A stretch of DNA of 64,000 bases. Origin: JACPDH01 sp041671505 (GTDB lineage: Bacteria > Acidobacteriota > Thermoanaerobaculia > Gp7-AA8). This document shows positions 15,898 to 24,506 of this stretch, piece by piece. The stretch covers positions 1-64,000 of the forward strand of contig JBAZBK010000005.1 of assembly GCA_041671505.1 (NCBI GenBank), written 5' to 3'. The position numbers were made by a program, and so were the translations under genes. Below the pieces are notes generated by a model. It made no database searches and was not told where the DNA came from. It saw nothing but the letters and a program-made list of their open reading frames with translations. Each line of letters opens with the position of its first letter. The stretch's first letter is position 1.

Positions 15898-16680
15898 ATG
15901 AGCGACCTGGAAGGGAGATCGGCGCACGCTGGAGACGAGGCAAACGTCACCGGCATCTCGACGCTCTCCACGAGCGGGCTGGTCAAGATCTATCGCGGGA
16001 GGAAGGTCGTCCGCGGTGTCTCGATCGACATCCGGCAGGGGGAGATCGTCGGGCTCCTCGGCCCGAATGGCGCCGGAAAAACGACCACGTTCTACATGGT
16101 CGTGGGGCTGACTCAGCCCGACGAGGGGAGCGTGCTCCTCGGTGGGGAGGAGATCACCAGCCTCCCGATGTACATGCGCGCGCAGCGCGGCATCAGCTAC
16201 CTCCCGCAGGAGGCCTCGATCTTCCGCAAGCTCACGGTCGAGGAGAACCTGCTGGCAGTCTTCGAGATGATGGGACTGCCTCTCTCGGAGCGCGACCGGA
16301 GGACCCGGAAGCTCCTCGAGGAGTTCGGCGTCGCGCACATTGCGCGGAACCGCGGGTACTCGCTCTCGGGTGGGGAGCGCCGGCGCGTCGAGATCGCCCG
16401 CAGCCTCGCCATCAACCCGTCGTTCATCCTGCTCGACGAGCCTTTCGCAGGCATCGACCCGATCGCCGTTCTCGAGATCCAGGGGATCATTTCCCGACTC
16501 AAGGCGCGCGGGATCGGCATTCTCATCACCGACCACAACGTGCGGGAAACGTTGAAGATCACCGATCGCGCCTATATCATTAAAGAGGGTGAGATCTTCC
16601 GACAGGGACCGCCTCAGGAGCTGTCGTCAGACGCCGAAGTGCGGCGGATCTACCTCGGTGAAGGCTTCAATCTTCACTGA
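15898..16680 (+). CDS. lptB: LPS export ABC transporter ATP-binding protein LptB
   Basis: A 260-residue ABC ATPase powering extraction of LPS by the LptF/LptG permease. Walker A is GPNGAGKTT (55-63), the signature LSGGE is near 155, Walker B is ILLDEPF near 178 and the switch histidine TDH is near 211. The C-terminus is of the LptB type (GPPQEL then YLGEGF). An N-terminal extension of about 22 residues precedes the family start. Its membrane partner is encoded separately at 28137-30479. Confidence 0.96.
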   Translation: MSDLEGRSAHAGDEANVTGISTLSTSGLVKIYRGRKVVRGVSIDIRQGEIVGLLGPNGAGKTTTFYMVVGLTQPDEGSVLLGGEEITSLPMYMRAQRGISYLPQEASIFRKLTVEENLLAVFEMMGLPLSERDRRTRKLLEEFGVAHIARNRGYSLSGGERRRVEIARSLAINPSFILLDEPFAGIDPIAVLEIQGIISRLKARGIGILITDHNVRETLKITDRAYIIKEGEIFRQGPPQELSSDAEVRRIYLGEGFNLH

Positions 16681-16736
16681 CCCGCTCCTCCCGCCTCCTC
16701 GTCGGGCGTACCCTGCCAGCCGGAACCAGAATTGAC

Positions 16737-18236
16737 ATGGGCCTCGAGCAAAAGATCCAGCTGAAGCTGTCCCAGAAGCTTGTGATGACACAGGCTCTGC
16801 AGCAGGCGATCAAGCTTTTGCAGATGACGAAGCTGGAGCTTCAGGAAGTCGTGGCCCAGGAGCTCACGGAGAACCCTCTTCTCGAGGAGAGCAGCGACGA
16901 GGAGGGGAAGCCCGAAGAGATCGAGGCGGAGGCGGACGCGCAGAGCGCCGCGGAAGCCCAGACGGAGAAGGACGCCGTGAAGCCGGCGGAATCGACCGCG
17001 GCGGACGACGACGCATCGCCGGTGGAGAAGGAGCGCGACTCCTTCGACGAGATCGATTACGAGGCCTACTTCCAGGACTACATCGAGTACGGCTACAACC
17101 CGCGCGGCACCGAAGAATACGACGCGTTTCCGCTGGAGAACCTGCTCACCCGGCCTCCCGATCTCTCCGACCACCTGAGCTGGCAGTTGCAGATGTCCGA
17201 CGCGTCGCCGCAGGTCAAGGAGATCGCCACGTTCCTGATCGGCAACCTCGACGGCGACGGCTATCTCCAGGTCACCGACGAGGAGATTCGCGCCGCGTTC
17301 CCCGCGGCGACCGAGCCGGTCATCGAGCAGACGCTGCAGCTCGTGCAGTCGTTCGATCCGATCGGCGTTTGCGCGCGGAATCTCAAGGAGTGCCTCCTGC
17401 TGCAGCTCGACCGGCTCGAGGTCGATCCTGCACTCGTCGTGAAAGTCGAGCAGATCGTCGAGCAGCAATGGGATCTCTTCACGTCGCGGAGTTATCCGCA
17501 GCTCGCGAAGGCTCTCGGTGTCGACATGAAGGTGCTCGAGACGATGGTCGACGTGATCCGCGGTCTCGATCCGAAGCCCGGAAGGCTGTATGACAACGAG
17601 CGGGTCGTATACGTCGAGCCCGACGTCTACGTGCGCAAGTTCGGCGACGAGTACGTGATCGAGGTGAACGACGACGGGATGCCGCGGCTCCGCCTGAGCC
17701 AGCGCTATCGGCAGCTGCTCGGTCGCGAGGAGTCGAAAGGGGAGACGGCGACCTACATCCGCGACAAGATGAAGTCGGCGTTCTGGCTCATCAAGTCGCT
17801 CGACCAGCGGCAGCGGACGATCTACAAGGTCGCGGAGTCGATCGTGAAGCACCAGAAGGAGTTTCTCGATCACGGTGTCGACAGCCTGCGCCCGCTCGTG
17901 CTGCGCGACGTCGCCGACGACATTCAGATGCACGAGTCGACGGTCTCGCGCGTGGTCTCGAACAAGTACATCCACACGCCGCGCGGGCTCTTTCCGATGA
18001 AGTTCTTCTTCCACAGCGGGCTCGACTCGAGGCACGGCGACGACGTCTCGAGCGTGGCGGTCAAGGCGAGGATCAAGACGCTCATCGAGGCCGAAGATCC
18101 CCGCAAGCCGCTCTCGGATTCGAAGATCGTGAAAGTGCTCGGCTTGCAGGGTGTGGAGATCGCGAGGCGGACCGTGGCGAAATATCGCGACGAACTGAGA
18201 ATCCCGTCGTCGACGGACAGGAAACGGATTTTCTGA
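16737..18236 (+). CDS. rpoN: RNA polymerase sigma-54 factor RpoN
   Basis: A 499-residue sigma-54. Region I (1-50) is Gln/Leu-rich (LQQAIKLLQMTKLELQ) and binds activators. An acidic region II (about 50-115) follows, then the core-binding domain, and a C-terminal DNA-binding part with the RpoN box ARRTVAKYR near 476-484. Activators of the bEBP type are not encoded in this window. Its place between lptB and hpf repeats the classic proteobacterial rpoN locus. Confidence 0.97.
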   Translation: MGLEQKIQLKLSQKLVMTQALQQAIKLLQMTKLELQEVVAQELTENPLLEESSDEEGKPEEIEAEADAQSAAEAQTEKDAVKPAESTAADDDASPVEKERDSFDEIDYEAYFQDYIEYGYNPRGTEEYDAFPLENLLTRPPDLSDHLSWQLQMSDASPQVKEIATFLIGNLDGDGYLQVTDEEIRAAFPAATEPVIEQTLQLVQSFDPIGVCARNLKECLLLQLDRLEVDPALVVKVEQIVEQQWDLFTSRSYPQLAKALGVDMKVLETMVDVIRGLDPKPGRLYDNERVVYVEPDVYVRKFGDEYVIEVNDDGMPRLRLSQRYRQLLGREESKGETATYIRDKMKSAFWLIKSLDQRQRTIYKVAESIVKHQKEFLDHGVDSLRPLVLRDVADDIQMHESTVSRVVSNKYIHTPRGLFPMKFFFHSGLDSRHGDDVSSVAVKARIKTLIEAEDPRKPLSDSKIVKVLGLQGVEIARRTVAKYRDELRIPSSTDRKRIF

Positions 18237-18295
18237 CCCGCGATGGCGGGCAGAAGTAGCGGCCTAGACTTCAACGGAGAGCCGGGGAGGAATCG

Positions 18296-18850
18296 ATGAA
18301 CATCGAGATCACAGGGCGCAAATTCGAAGTCACCGACAAGCTTCGCAAGATGATCGAGCAGAAGCTCGGCAAGGTGACGAAGTACTTCCACGACATCATC
18401 GAGATCCGCTGCGTCCTGAAAGTCGAGAAATACCGGAACATCTGCGAGATGCAGATCCACGGCAAGGAGCACGACGTCGCCGCGAAGCAGCAGGGAGACA
18501 CGATGGAGGAGGCGATCCAGATGGCGATCGACCACCTCAAGCTCCAGGCGCAGAAGAACCGCATGAAGCTCGCAGACCGGCGCAAGGGAAAGACGGCGGG
18601 AGTCTCGACGCCCACCGAGTGGCAGGTCCAGGTCCTCGAGCCCGGGAAGCTCCGGAAGGCGGACCAGCGCCCCCGCATCGTGAAGACGACGAAACTGGCC
18701 GTGAGGCCGCTTTCGATCGAACAGGCCGCACTTCTCCTCGACGACTCGAAGAACGACTTCATCGTCTTCCGCGACATCGATACCGCCAAGGTCTCGGTCA
18801 TCTACCGGAGGAAGGACAACAACTTCGGGCTCATCGCGCCGGAGTTCTAA
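18296..18850 (+). CDS. hpf: Ribosome hibernation promoting factor, long form
   Basis: A 184-residue protein of the long HPF type. The N-terminal ribosome-binding domain (1-105) has the beta-alpha-beta-beta-beta-alpha pattern. A linker and a C-terminal dimerisation domain (about 128-184, ending NNFGLIAPEF) follow. Long HPF makes 100S ribosome dimers in stationary phase. The Shine-Dalgarno sequence GGGGAGG is well placed. It is conserved downstream of rpoN in many bacteria. Confidence 0.95.
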   Translation: MNIEITGRKFEVTDKLRKMIEQKLGKVTKYFHDIIEIRCVLKVEKYRNICEMQIHGKEHDVAAKQQGDTMEEAIQMAIDHLKLQAQKNRMKLADRRKGKTAGVSTPTEWQVQVLEPGKLRKADQRPRIVKTTKLAVRPLSIEQAALLLDDSKNDFIVFRDIDTAKVSVIYRRKDNNFGLIAPEF

Positions 18851-18925
18851 CTCCGGATCAACAACCTTGTTCGAAGGATCAGGGGCGGCGCCGAGGCGCA
18901 CGCCCCGCGCGGCGGGCGGAATGAA

Positions 18926-20008
18926 ATGAGCGAGAGACAGGAAGAGTGGGAGGACGAGAGTTTCGTCGAGACCGAGGTGAAGAGCCTCAACTCGGAGGAG
19001 CTCGACGATCTTTCTCTCCGGCTCGTTGCCGGGGCGGACGGTCTCGACCGGATGATCCTCAAGCCGCGGGTGCAGAAGCCCGGTCTCGCCTTCGCGGGAT
19101 ACTACGAGTACATCAAGCCGGGACGGGTCCAGATCATCGGCGCATCGGAGATCGGCTACCTCAACAGCCTTCCGCCGCGACTGCGCGAGAAGCGTGTGCG
19201 CGACGTCGCGGGGCTCGACGTGTCGTGCTTCATCACCACGAAGGGGAACGATCCGATCGCGGAATTCGTGAAGGAGTGCGAGAACCACTCGATTCCGCTC
19301 TTCCGGACCGATTCGATGTCGTCGACGACGATCACGCGGGTGACCTACTTCCTCGAAGAGACGATGGCGCCGCGGGTGACGATTCACGGCGGGCTGCTCG
19401 ACGTCTACGGGATCGGCCTCCTCCTGCTCGGTGAGAGTGGCGTCGGAAAGAGCGAGTGCGCGCTCGACCTCGTGTGGCGCGGCCACCGGCTCGTTTCGGA
19501 TGACACGGTGCTGATCAAGCGGCACCCGAACGAGGTCGTGATCGGTTATTCGAACGACCTGATCTCGCATCACATGGAGCTCCGCGGGATCGGGATCATC
19601 AACGTGAAGGACCTCTTCGGCGTGTCGTCGACGCGCGACGTGAAGCCGATCGACATGGTCGTGAAGCTCGAGCGCTGGGTCGAAGGAACGGAGTACGACC
19701 GGCTCGGAGTGTCGGGAGAGACCTACGATCTTCTCGGCGTGACGAAACCGCTCGTCCGCCTCCCGGTGGCCTCGGGGCGCAACCTCGCGCTCCTGGTCGA
19801 GATCGCCGCGCGCAACCACCTGATGAAGCTGCAGGGTTACAACACCGCCGCAGAGCTCGTAGAGCGGGTCAACGACGAGATCCAGCGCAGGGGAGCAGAG
19901 GGGGACGGGACCGCTCCGCTGCCGTCCGAGAGCGCCTCGTTGCGCGAGAAGCACAACATCAATCGCTCGCAGTACGAGCGGAACAAGGGAACGCGGCGGC
20001 GGCGATGA
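18926..20008 (+). CDS. hprK: HPr kinase/phosphorylase
   Basis: A 360-residue bifunctional enzyme that phosphorylates and dephosphorylates a serine of HPr. The N-terminal domain covers about 15-145. The kinase domain has the Walker A-type GESGVGKSE (about 169-177), followed by the HprK signature GIGIINVKDLFG. A proline/serine-rich tail of about 35 residues extends beyond the usual C-terminus. It overlaps rapZ by four bases. HPr at 21457-21729 keeps the target serine (Ser47), so the substrate is encoded in the same cluster. Confidence 0.95.
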   Translation: MSERQEEWEDESFVETEVKSLNSEELDDLSLRLVAGADGLDRMILKPRVQKPGLAFAGYYEYIKPGRVQIIGASEIGYLNSLPPRLREKRVRDVAGLDVSCFITTKGNDPIAEFVKECENHSIPLFRTDSMSSTTITRVTYFLEETMAPRVTIHGGLLDVYGIGLLLLGESGVGKSECALDLVWRGHRLVSDDTVLIKRHPNEVVIGYSNDLISHHMELRGIGIINVKDLFGVSSTRDVKPIDMVVKLERWVEGTEYDRLGVSGETYDLLGVTKPLVRLPVASGRNLALLVEIAARNHLMKLQGYNTAAELVERVNDEIQRRGAEGDGTAPLPSESASLREKHNINRSQYERNKGTRRRR

Positions 20009-20877
20009 GCAAGGGCATACCGGAAAAGCTCGTCATCGTCACGGGACTGAGCGGTGCGGGGAAGAGCTACGTCCAGAGCACGCTGGAGGATCTCGGCTTC
20101 TACGCGGCAGACAACCTTCCCGTGTCGCTGATCGAGCCGTTCCTCGACGAGGTCGTGGGACGCGAGGGAAAAGACAAGATCGCGATCGTCATGGACGTTC
20201 GCGCCCACGACTTTGCGAAGACGTTTCCCCGATACTTCACGAACGTCCTCCGGGCGCGGGCGCCGAATGCCATTCTCATCTTCCTCGACGCGAGGGACGA
20301 GGTGCTCGTGCGGCGCTTCTCCGAGACTCGCCGCCCGCATCCGTACGGCGTCGACCTGCCGATTCTCGACGCGATCGGCGCCGAGCGGCGGGAGCTCATC
20401 GACGTCAAGGCGATCGCCAACATGGTCCTCGACACGTCGGTCTACTCCGTGCACGAGCTGAAGTCGGAGATCACGCGCCGATTCCAGCTGCCCGGGTACG
20501 TGATGCCGATGCTCGTGAACGTGGTGACGTTCGGATTCAAGTATGCGATTCCTCCCAATGTCGACCTCATGTTCGACGTCCGATTCCTGCCGAACCCGCA
20601 TTTCGTGGACAGTCTCCGACCGAAAACCGGCCGCGACGCCGAGGTCGTCACCTTCCTCGAATCGCATGCCGAATACGGCCGGTTCTTCGAGAAACTCTGG
20701 TCGTTCGTCGAGTTCGTCGTTCCGCAGTACGAGCGGGAGATGAAGAGCTACCTGACGATCGGGGTCGGCTGCACGGGCGGGAAACATCGCTCGGTCGCGA
20801 TTGGCGACCGGCTGGGAGCCAAACTGGCGGAGATCGGCTACCGAGTGGAGATCACGCACCGGGACATCGCCAAATGA
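20005..20877 (+). CDS. rapZ: RNase adapter RapZ / nucleotide-binding protein
   Basis: A 290-residue P-loop protein. Walker A GLSGAGKS is at 14-21 and the C-terminal domain ends with GCTGGKHRSV, the signature of the RapZ/YvcJ family. In enterobacteria RapZ guides a small RNA to RNase E to control GlmS; elsewhere it binds UDP-GlcNAc-type metabolites. Which role applies here is unknown. Its start overlaps hprK (ATGA), so the two are translationally coupled. Confidence 0.94.
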   Translation: MSKGIPEKLVIVTGLSGAGKSYVQSTLEDLGFYAADNLPVSLIEPFLDEVVGREGKDKIAIVMDVRAHDFAKTFPRYFTNVLRARAPNAILIFLDARDEVLVRRFSETRRPHPYGVDLPILDAIGAERRELIDVKAIANMVLDTSVYSVHELKSEITRRFQLPGYVMPMLVNVVTFGFKYAIPPNVDLMFDVRFLPNPHFVDSLRPKTGRDAEVVTFLESHAEYGRFFEKLWSFVEFVVPQYEREMKSYLTIGVGCTGGKHRSVAIGDRLGAKLAEIGYRVEITHRDIAK

Positions 20878-21031
20878 CCCTCCGGCGAGGCCCCCGAAAT
20901 CAGAGGCCCCCCTTCCTCTGTTCGACTGCTCTGCGTCCTGCCCTGGCCCGGGCCGGCGCGAACTCGGGGTCGCAGGACCCCGGCAGGCCCTTCCCGCAAG
21001 CGGGAGACCGGGCCGATCTGGAGGCTATGGA

Positions 21032-21445
21032 TTGATTGGGGCGCTCATCGTGACACATGGACATCTGGCGCAGGAGCTGCTGAACGCGGCGCGCGTCATC
21101 GAAGGGGAGATCGCGGGGCTCGACGCGCTGTCGCTCGAGTGGAACGACACCGTGGACGAGGCGAGGGAGAAGATCCGGCTCGCCCTCGCGAGTTTCCCCT
21201 CCGACACCAGGATCATCATCTTCACCGACATGTTCGGGGGAACCCCGAGCAATATCTGCCTGTCGTTTCTCGAGAAGGGAAAGGTCGAAGTGCTGACCGG
21301 AGTGAACCTCCCGATGGTGCTCAAGTTCACGTCACTGCACGAGAGTGCCTCCGACCTCGACGAGCTCGCGCACGTGATCCGCGACAAGGGCTCGCGGGCG
21401 ATACGCGTCGCGTCGGACTTCCTCTCGGGCGAGCAGAGCAGCTGA
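21032..21445 (+). CDS. PTS EIIA component, mannose (Man) family
   Basis: With TTG 21032 as start, preceded by GGAGG at the right spacing, this is a 137-residue EIIA-Man-type protein. The phosphorylatable histidine is His9 in IVTHGH, and the DMFGGTPSN motif lies at about 66-74. No EIIB, EIIC or EIID gene is nearby, so it probably serves a regulatory rather than a sugar uptake role. The 154-bp gap before it contains short GC-rich palindromes but no clear terminator, so it may still be in the rapZ transcript. Confidence 0.9.
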   Translation: MIGALIVTHGHLAQELLNAARVIEGEIAGLDALSLEWNDTVDEAREKIRLALASFPSDTRIIIFTDMFGGTPSNICLSFLEKGKVEVLTGVNLPMVLKFTSLHESASDLDELAHVIRDKGSRAIRVASDFLSGEQSS

Positions 21446-21456
21446 AGGAGCGAGTC

Positions 21457-21729
21457 GTGCCGGCGAGCAAGGACATCCCGATCATCAACAAGCTGGGGCT
21501 GCACGCTCGTGCCGCGGCGAAGCTCGTCCATTGCGCCGCGCGCTTTTCGGCCGACATCAAGCTGAAGAAGGGGACCGAAGAGGTCGATGCGAAGAGCATC
21601 CTCGGCATTCTCCTGCTCGCCGCGGCGAAGGGAACGACCGTCACGATCACGGCGTCCGGCAACGACGAGCAGGAGGCTCTCGACTCGATCGAGAAGCTCA
21701 TAATGGCCAGGTTCGATGAAGTAGAATGA
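21457..21729 (+). CDS. ptsH: Phosphocarrier protein HPr
   Basis: A 90-residue HPr starting at GTG 21457, six bases after a perfect AAGGAG. The EI-dependent phosphorylation site is His16 in GLHARAA. Ser47 in AKSILGI matches the regulatory serine that HprK phosphorylates. It passes phosphate from EI (next gene) to the EIIA upstream. The upstream open frame is a shadow of the EIIA gene. Confidence 0.96.
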   Translation: MPASKDIPIINKLGLHARAAAKLVHCAARFSADIKLKKGTEEVDAKSILGILLLAAAKGTTVTITASGNDEQEALDSIEKLIMARFDEVE

Positions 21730-21739
21730 TGGCGCGCCG

Positions 21740-23542
21740 ATGCCGATCTCCAAGAGCCCAGAGAGCAAGCACGTACGGGTCGACGTGCGGACCTACAAAG
21801 GCGCCGGCGTATCCCCTGGAATCGCGATCGGACGCGCGCTGATCCTCGAGCGCGACGTGGGAAGCGTTTACCGCGTCCCCGTCGCCGACACCGAAGTTCC
21901 CGGCGAGATTCGCCGTCTCGGCGAAGCCATCGAGAAGACGCGAGGCGCGCTCCGCGAGCTCAAGGCGAAGGTCAGCCGCAGCATCGGCGACGAGTACGCG
22001 TCGATCTTCGACGCGCACGCGATGATCCTCGGCGACCCCACCTTCAGCGACCAGATCGTCAAGAAGATCGAGGACGAGAAGATCAACGCCGAGTGGGCGC
22101 TGCAGACGATCAAGGACGAGCTCGAAGCCCGCTTCGCCAGTTTCGACGACGAGTACCTGCGCGACCGCGGCGCCGACATTTCGGACGTCGCCGAGAGCGT
22201 GCTGAAGAACCTGCTCGGCCTCGCGCACCACGACCTCTCCGAGATCGCGCACGACGTGATCATCCTTGCCGAAGACCTGACCCCGTCCGACACGATTCAC
22301 TTCAATCGCCGGCCGATCGTCGGCTTCGCCACCGCGACCGGAGGCAGGACCTCCCACACGTCGATCATCGCGAAGTCGCTGTTCATGCCGGCGGTCATCG
22401 GCGTGCCGCGGCTCACCGAGCTCATCGACAACGACGAGCTCGTGATCGTCGACGGCTACGAGGGGACGGTCGTCGTGAATCCCCCTCCGGCGCTCGTCGA
22501 GGAGTACCGGAACCGCGAGTCACGTCACGAGGAGCACGAGAAGAAGCTCCTCGAGAACCGCGATCTCGCCGCGATCACGAAGGACGGCGTCACTCTCTCG
22601 CTGCTCGCGAACATCGAGCTCGTCGAGGAGATGGGCGACGCGCTGAAGTTCGGAGCCGAAGGGATCGGACTCTATCGCTCGGAGTTCCTGTTCCTCTCGA
22701 AGAGTCCCGGGCTGCCTAACGAAGAGGACCACTTCGAGGCCTACTGCCGGCTCGCGAGGGAGATGGCTCCGCACTCGACGGTGATCCGCACCTTCGACCT
22801 CGGGGGGAAGAAGCTCGCGCGGGACGTAATCGGCACGAAGGAAGACAACCCGGTTCTCGGCCTTCGCGGACTCCGGCTCTGCATGAAGCATCGCGACCTG
22901 TTCCGGACGCAGTTGCGCGCGATTCTCCGTGCCTCCGCGTTCGGCGACATCAAGATCATGTTCCCTCTCGTCTCCAGCGTGCAGGAGCTGCGACAAGCGA
23001 AGGCGCTGTTGCGCGAGCTGAAGGCGGAGCTCGACAAGGAAGGGAAGAAGTACGATCCCGACATCGAGGTGGGGATCATGATCGAGGTTCCTGCCGCCGC
23101 GATCATCGCCGACATCCTCGCCGAGGAGGCCGACTTCTTCGCCATCGGGACGAACGACCTGATCCAGTACTCGCTCGCGATCGATCGTGGCAACGAGAAC
23201 GTCAGCTACCTCTACGAGCCGCTTCATCCGGCTCTGCTCCGGCTGCTCAAGTTCGTCATCGAGTCGGGCAAGAAGGCTGGCATCCCGGTGTCGATGTGCG
23301 GCGAGATGGCGTCCGACCCGCTTTATGCGGTCGTGCTCGTCGGCCTGGGGCTCGAACGCTTCTCGATGAACCCGTCGAACATCCCCGTGGTGAAGAACGT
23401 GATCCGGTCGCTTCGCTTCAAGGACTGCAGGAAGATCGTGGAAGCAGCCATGGAGAAGCGTACGGCGCAGGAGATCGAGGAGTACATCATCGAAAGCGTG
23501 GCTCTGAAGTTTCCTGAGGGCCTGGTGACGAGGGCGAAATGA
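21740..23542 (+). CDS. ptsI: Phosphoenolpyruvate-protein phosphotransferase (EI)
   Basis: A 600-residue Enzyme I that autophosphorylates with PEP and donates to HPr. The catalytic histidine lies in GGRTSHTSIIA near 206. The PEP-utilising signature DFFAIGTNDLIQYSLAIDR is in the C-terminal barrel near 470-490, followed by the catalytic Cys region SMCGEMA. There is a short N-terminal extension of about 15 residues. It starts 10 bases after ptsH and its stop overlaps the cupin gene by four bases. Confidence 0.96.
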   Translation: MPISKSPESKHVRVDVRTYKGAGVSPGIAIGRALILERDVGSVYRVPVADTEVPGEIRRLGEAIEKTRGALRELKAKVSRSIGDEYASIFDAHAMILGDPTFSDQIVKKIEDEKINAEWALQTIKDELEARFASFDDEYLRDRGADISDVAESVLKNLLGLAHHDLSEIAHDVIILAEDLTPSDTIHFNRRPIVGFATATGGRTSHTSIIAKSLFMPAVIGVPRLTELIDNDELVIVDGYEGTVVVNPPPALVEEYRNRESRHEEHEKKLLENRDLAAITKDGVTLSLLANIELVEEMGDALKFGAEGIGLYRSEFLFLSKSPGLPNEEDHFEAYCRLAREMAPHSTVIRTFDLGGKKLARDVIGTKEDNPVLGLRGLRLCMKHRDLFRTQLRAILRASAFGDIKIMFPLVSSVQELRQAKALLRELKAELDKEGKKYDPDIEVGIMIEVPAAAIIADILAEEADFFAIGTNDLIQYSLAIDRGNENVSYLYEPLHPALLRLLKFVIESGKKAGIPVSMCGEMASDPLYAVVLVGLGLERFSMNPSNIPVVKNVIRSLRFKDCRKIVEAAMEKRTAQEIEEYIIESVALKFPEGLVTRAK

Positions 23543-23931
23543 GCGGCGAGGCGGCGGAGACGTTCGCGAAGAACGTGGTGAAGCGTGTTCCGAAACCATG
23601 GGGTTTCGAGATCATCTGGAGCGTGACCGGCAAGTACGTCGGGAAGGTTCTGCACGTGAACAAAGGCGAGAGCCTGAGCCGGCAGTACCACGAAATGAAA
23701 GATGAAACGCTCTACGTTATCGCTGGGAAAGTGGTGCTGGAACTTCAGCGCGGCGAAGAGCGTGAGTCGATGACGCTGGCCGTGGGAGAAGCGTTCCACA
23801 TCACACCGTTGACGATCCACCGGATCGAGGCGATCGAGGACACCGACATCGTCGAGGTTTCGACGCCGGAGATTCACGACGTCGTTCGGCTGGAAGACAG
23901 ATACGGCCGCGAAGGTACGACCGAGGCATGA
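23539..23931 (+). CDS. Cupin-domain protein, mannose-6-phosphate isomerase-like
   Basis: A 130-residue single cupin domain. It has the PKPWGFE opening and the RQYHEMKDETLYVI histidine/glutamate motif found in the C-terminal isomerase domain of type II phosphomannose isomerases, and a second motif with HRIEA. Possible metal ligands are the histidine and glutamate of the first motif and the later histidine. It overlaps ptsI by four bases. A link to sugar phosphates fits the PTS neighbourhood, but the substrate is not shown. Confidence 0.8.
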   Translation: MSGEAAETFAKNVVKRVPKPWGFEIIWSVTGKYVGKVLHVNKGESLSRQYHEMKDETLYVIAGKVVLELQRGEERESMTLAVGEAFHITPLTIHRIEAIEDTDIVEVSTPEIHDVVRLEDRYGREGTTEA

Positions 23932-24506
23932 TGAGGATTCGCATCGCAGTCGCACTCCTGCCCGCGCTCCTGGTAGCGGGGCTGGCGTCAGCACAGACGT
24001 CGAGCGGAACGACTGCGGCGTCCACGTCGACTGTGGAGGCGCAGCTGGCGGCTCCCGCGAACGAGTCCCCACTCGTGAAGGCGGCGAAAGACGCGGCGGC
24101 CGCGTCGGCGAAACGTGGCAACAAGCCGAGGCTCTCGATCAACGACAAGGACGTGAAAAAGTCGGCCGGCAAGCTGATCGAGACCACCTCGAAGCCGCTC
24201 CCGCCGGTGCGCGCCGCCGATGACGTCGAAACCCGCATGCGCGCCGAGAAAGCCGCGAAGGAATCAAAGGGCGACGGCAAGAAGCTCGCCGCGGGCCGCG
24301 TGGCCGCCTCGGAGAAGCAGGTCGCGGAGCTCGAGTCGGAGCTTCGGAGAATCGAAGAGACCTACTACGACGAGGACGATCCTGACTTCCGTGAGGACGT
24401 GATCGAGAAGCGCTTCAACGAAACGAAAGCGAAGCTCGAAAAGGCGCGGCAGGAGCTCGAGGCGGCAAGAACCGCCGAAGGCTCGGCCGGCCCGACCACG
24501 CCATGA
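23928..24506 (+). CDS. Exported coiled-coil protein of unknown function
   Basis: A 192-residue protein with a signal peptide (about 1-23, ending ASA). A Ser/Thr/Ala-rich segment follows, then a charged helical C-terminal half (about 125-185) of coiled-coil character, rich in Glu, Lys and Arg. I do not recognise a family. Both ends overlap the neighbouring genes by four bases, so it belongs to the same operon as ptsI and miaB. Confidence 0.7.
   Translation: MMRIRIAVALLPALLVAGLASAQTSSGTTAASTSTVEAQLAAPANESPLVKAAKDAAAASAKRGNKPRLSINDKDVKKSAGKLIETTSKPLPPVRAADDVETRMRAEKAAKESKGDGKKLAAGRVAASEKQVAELESELRRIEETYYDEDDPDFREDVIEKRFNETKAKLEKARQELEAARTAEGSAGPTTP

Noticed and set aside
17924..19954. A 676-codon minus-strand frame across rpoN, hpf and hprK
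   Set aside because: Three well-supported genes occupy the other strand and the frame has no domain signature.
20878..21031. Possible terminator between rapZ and EIIA
   Set aside because: Short GC palindromes are present but none is followed by a T-tract. The region is too short for another gene.
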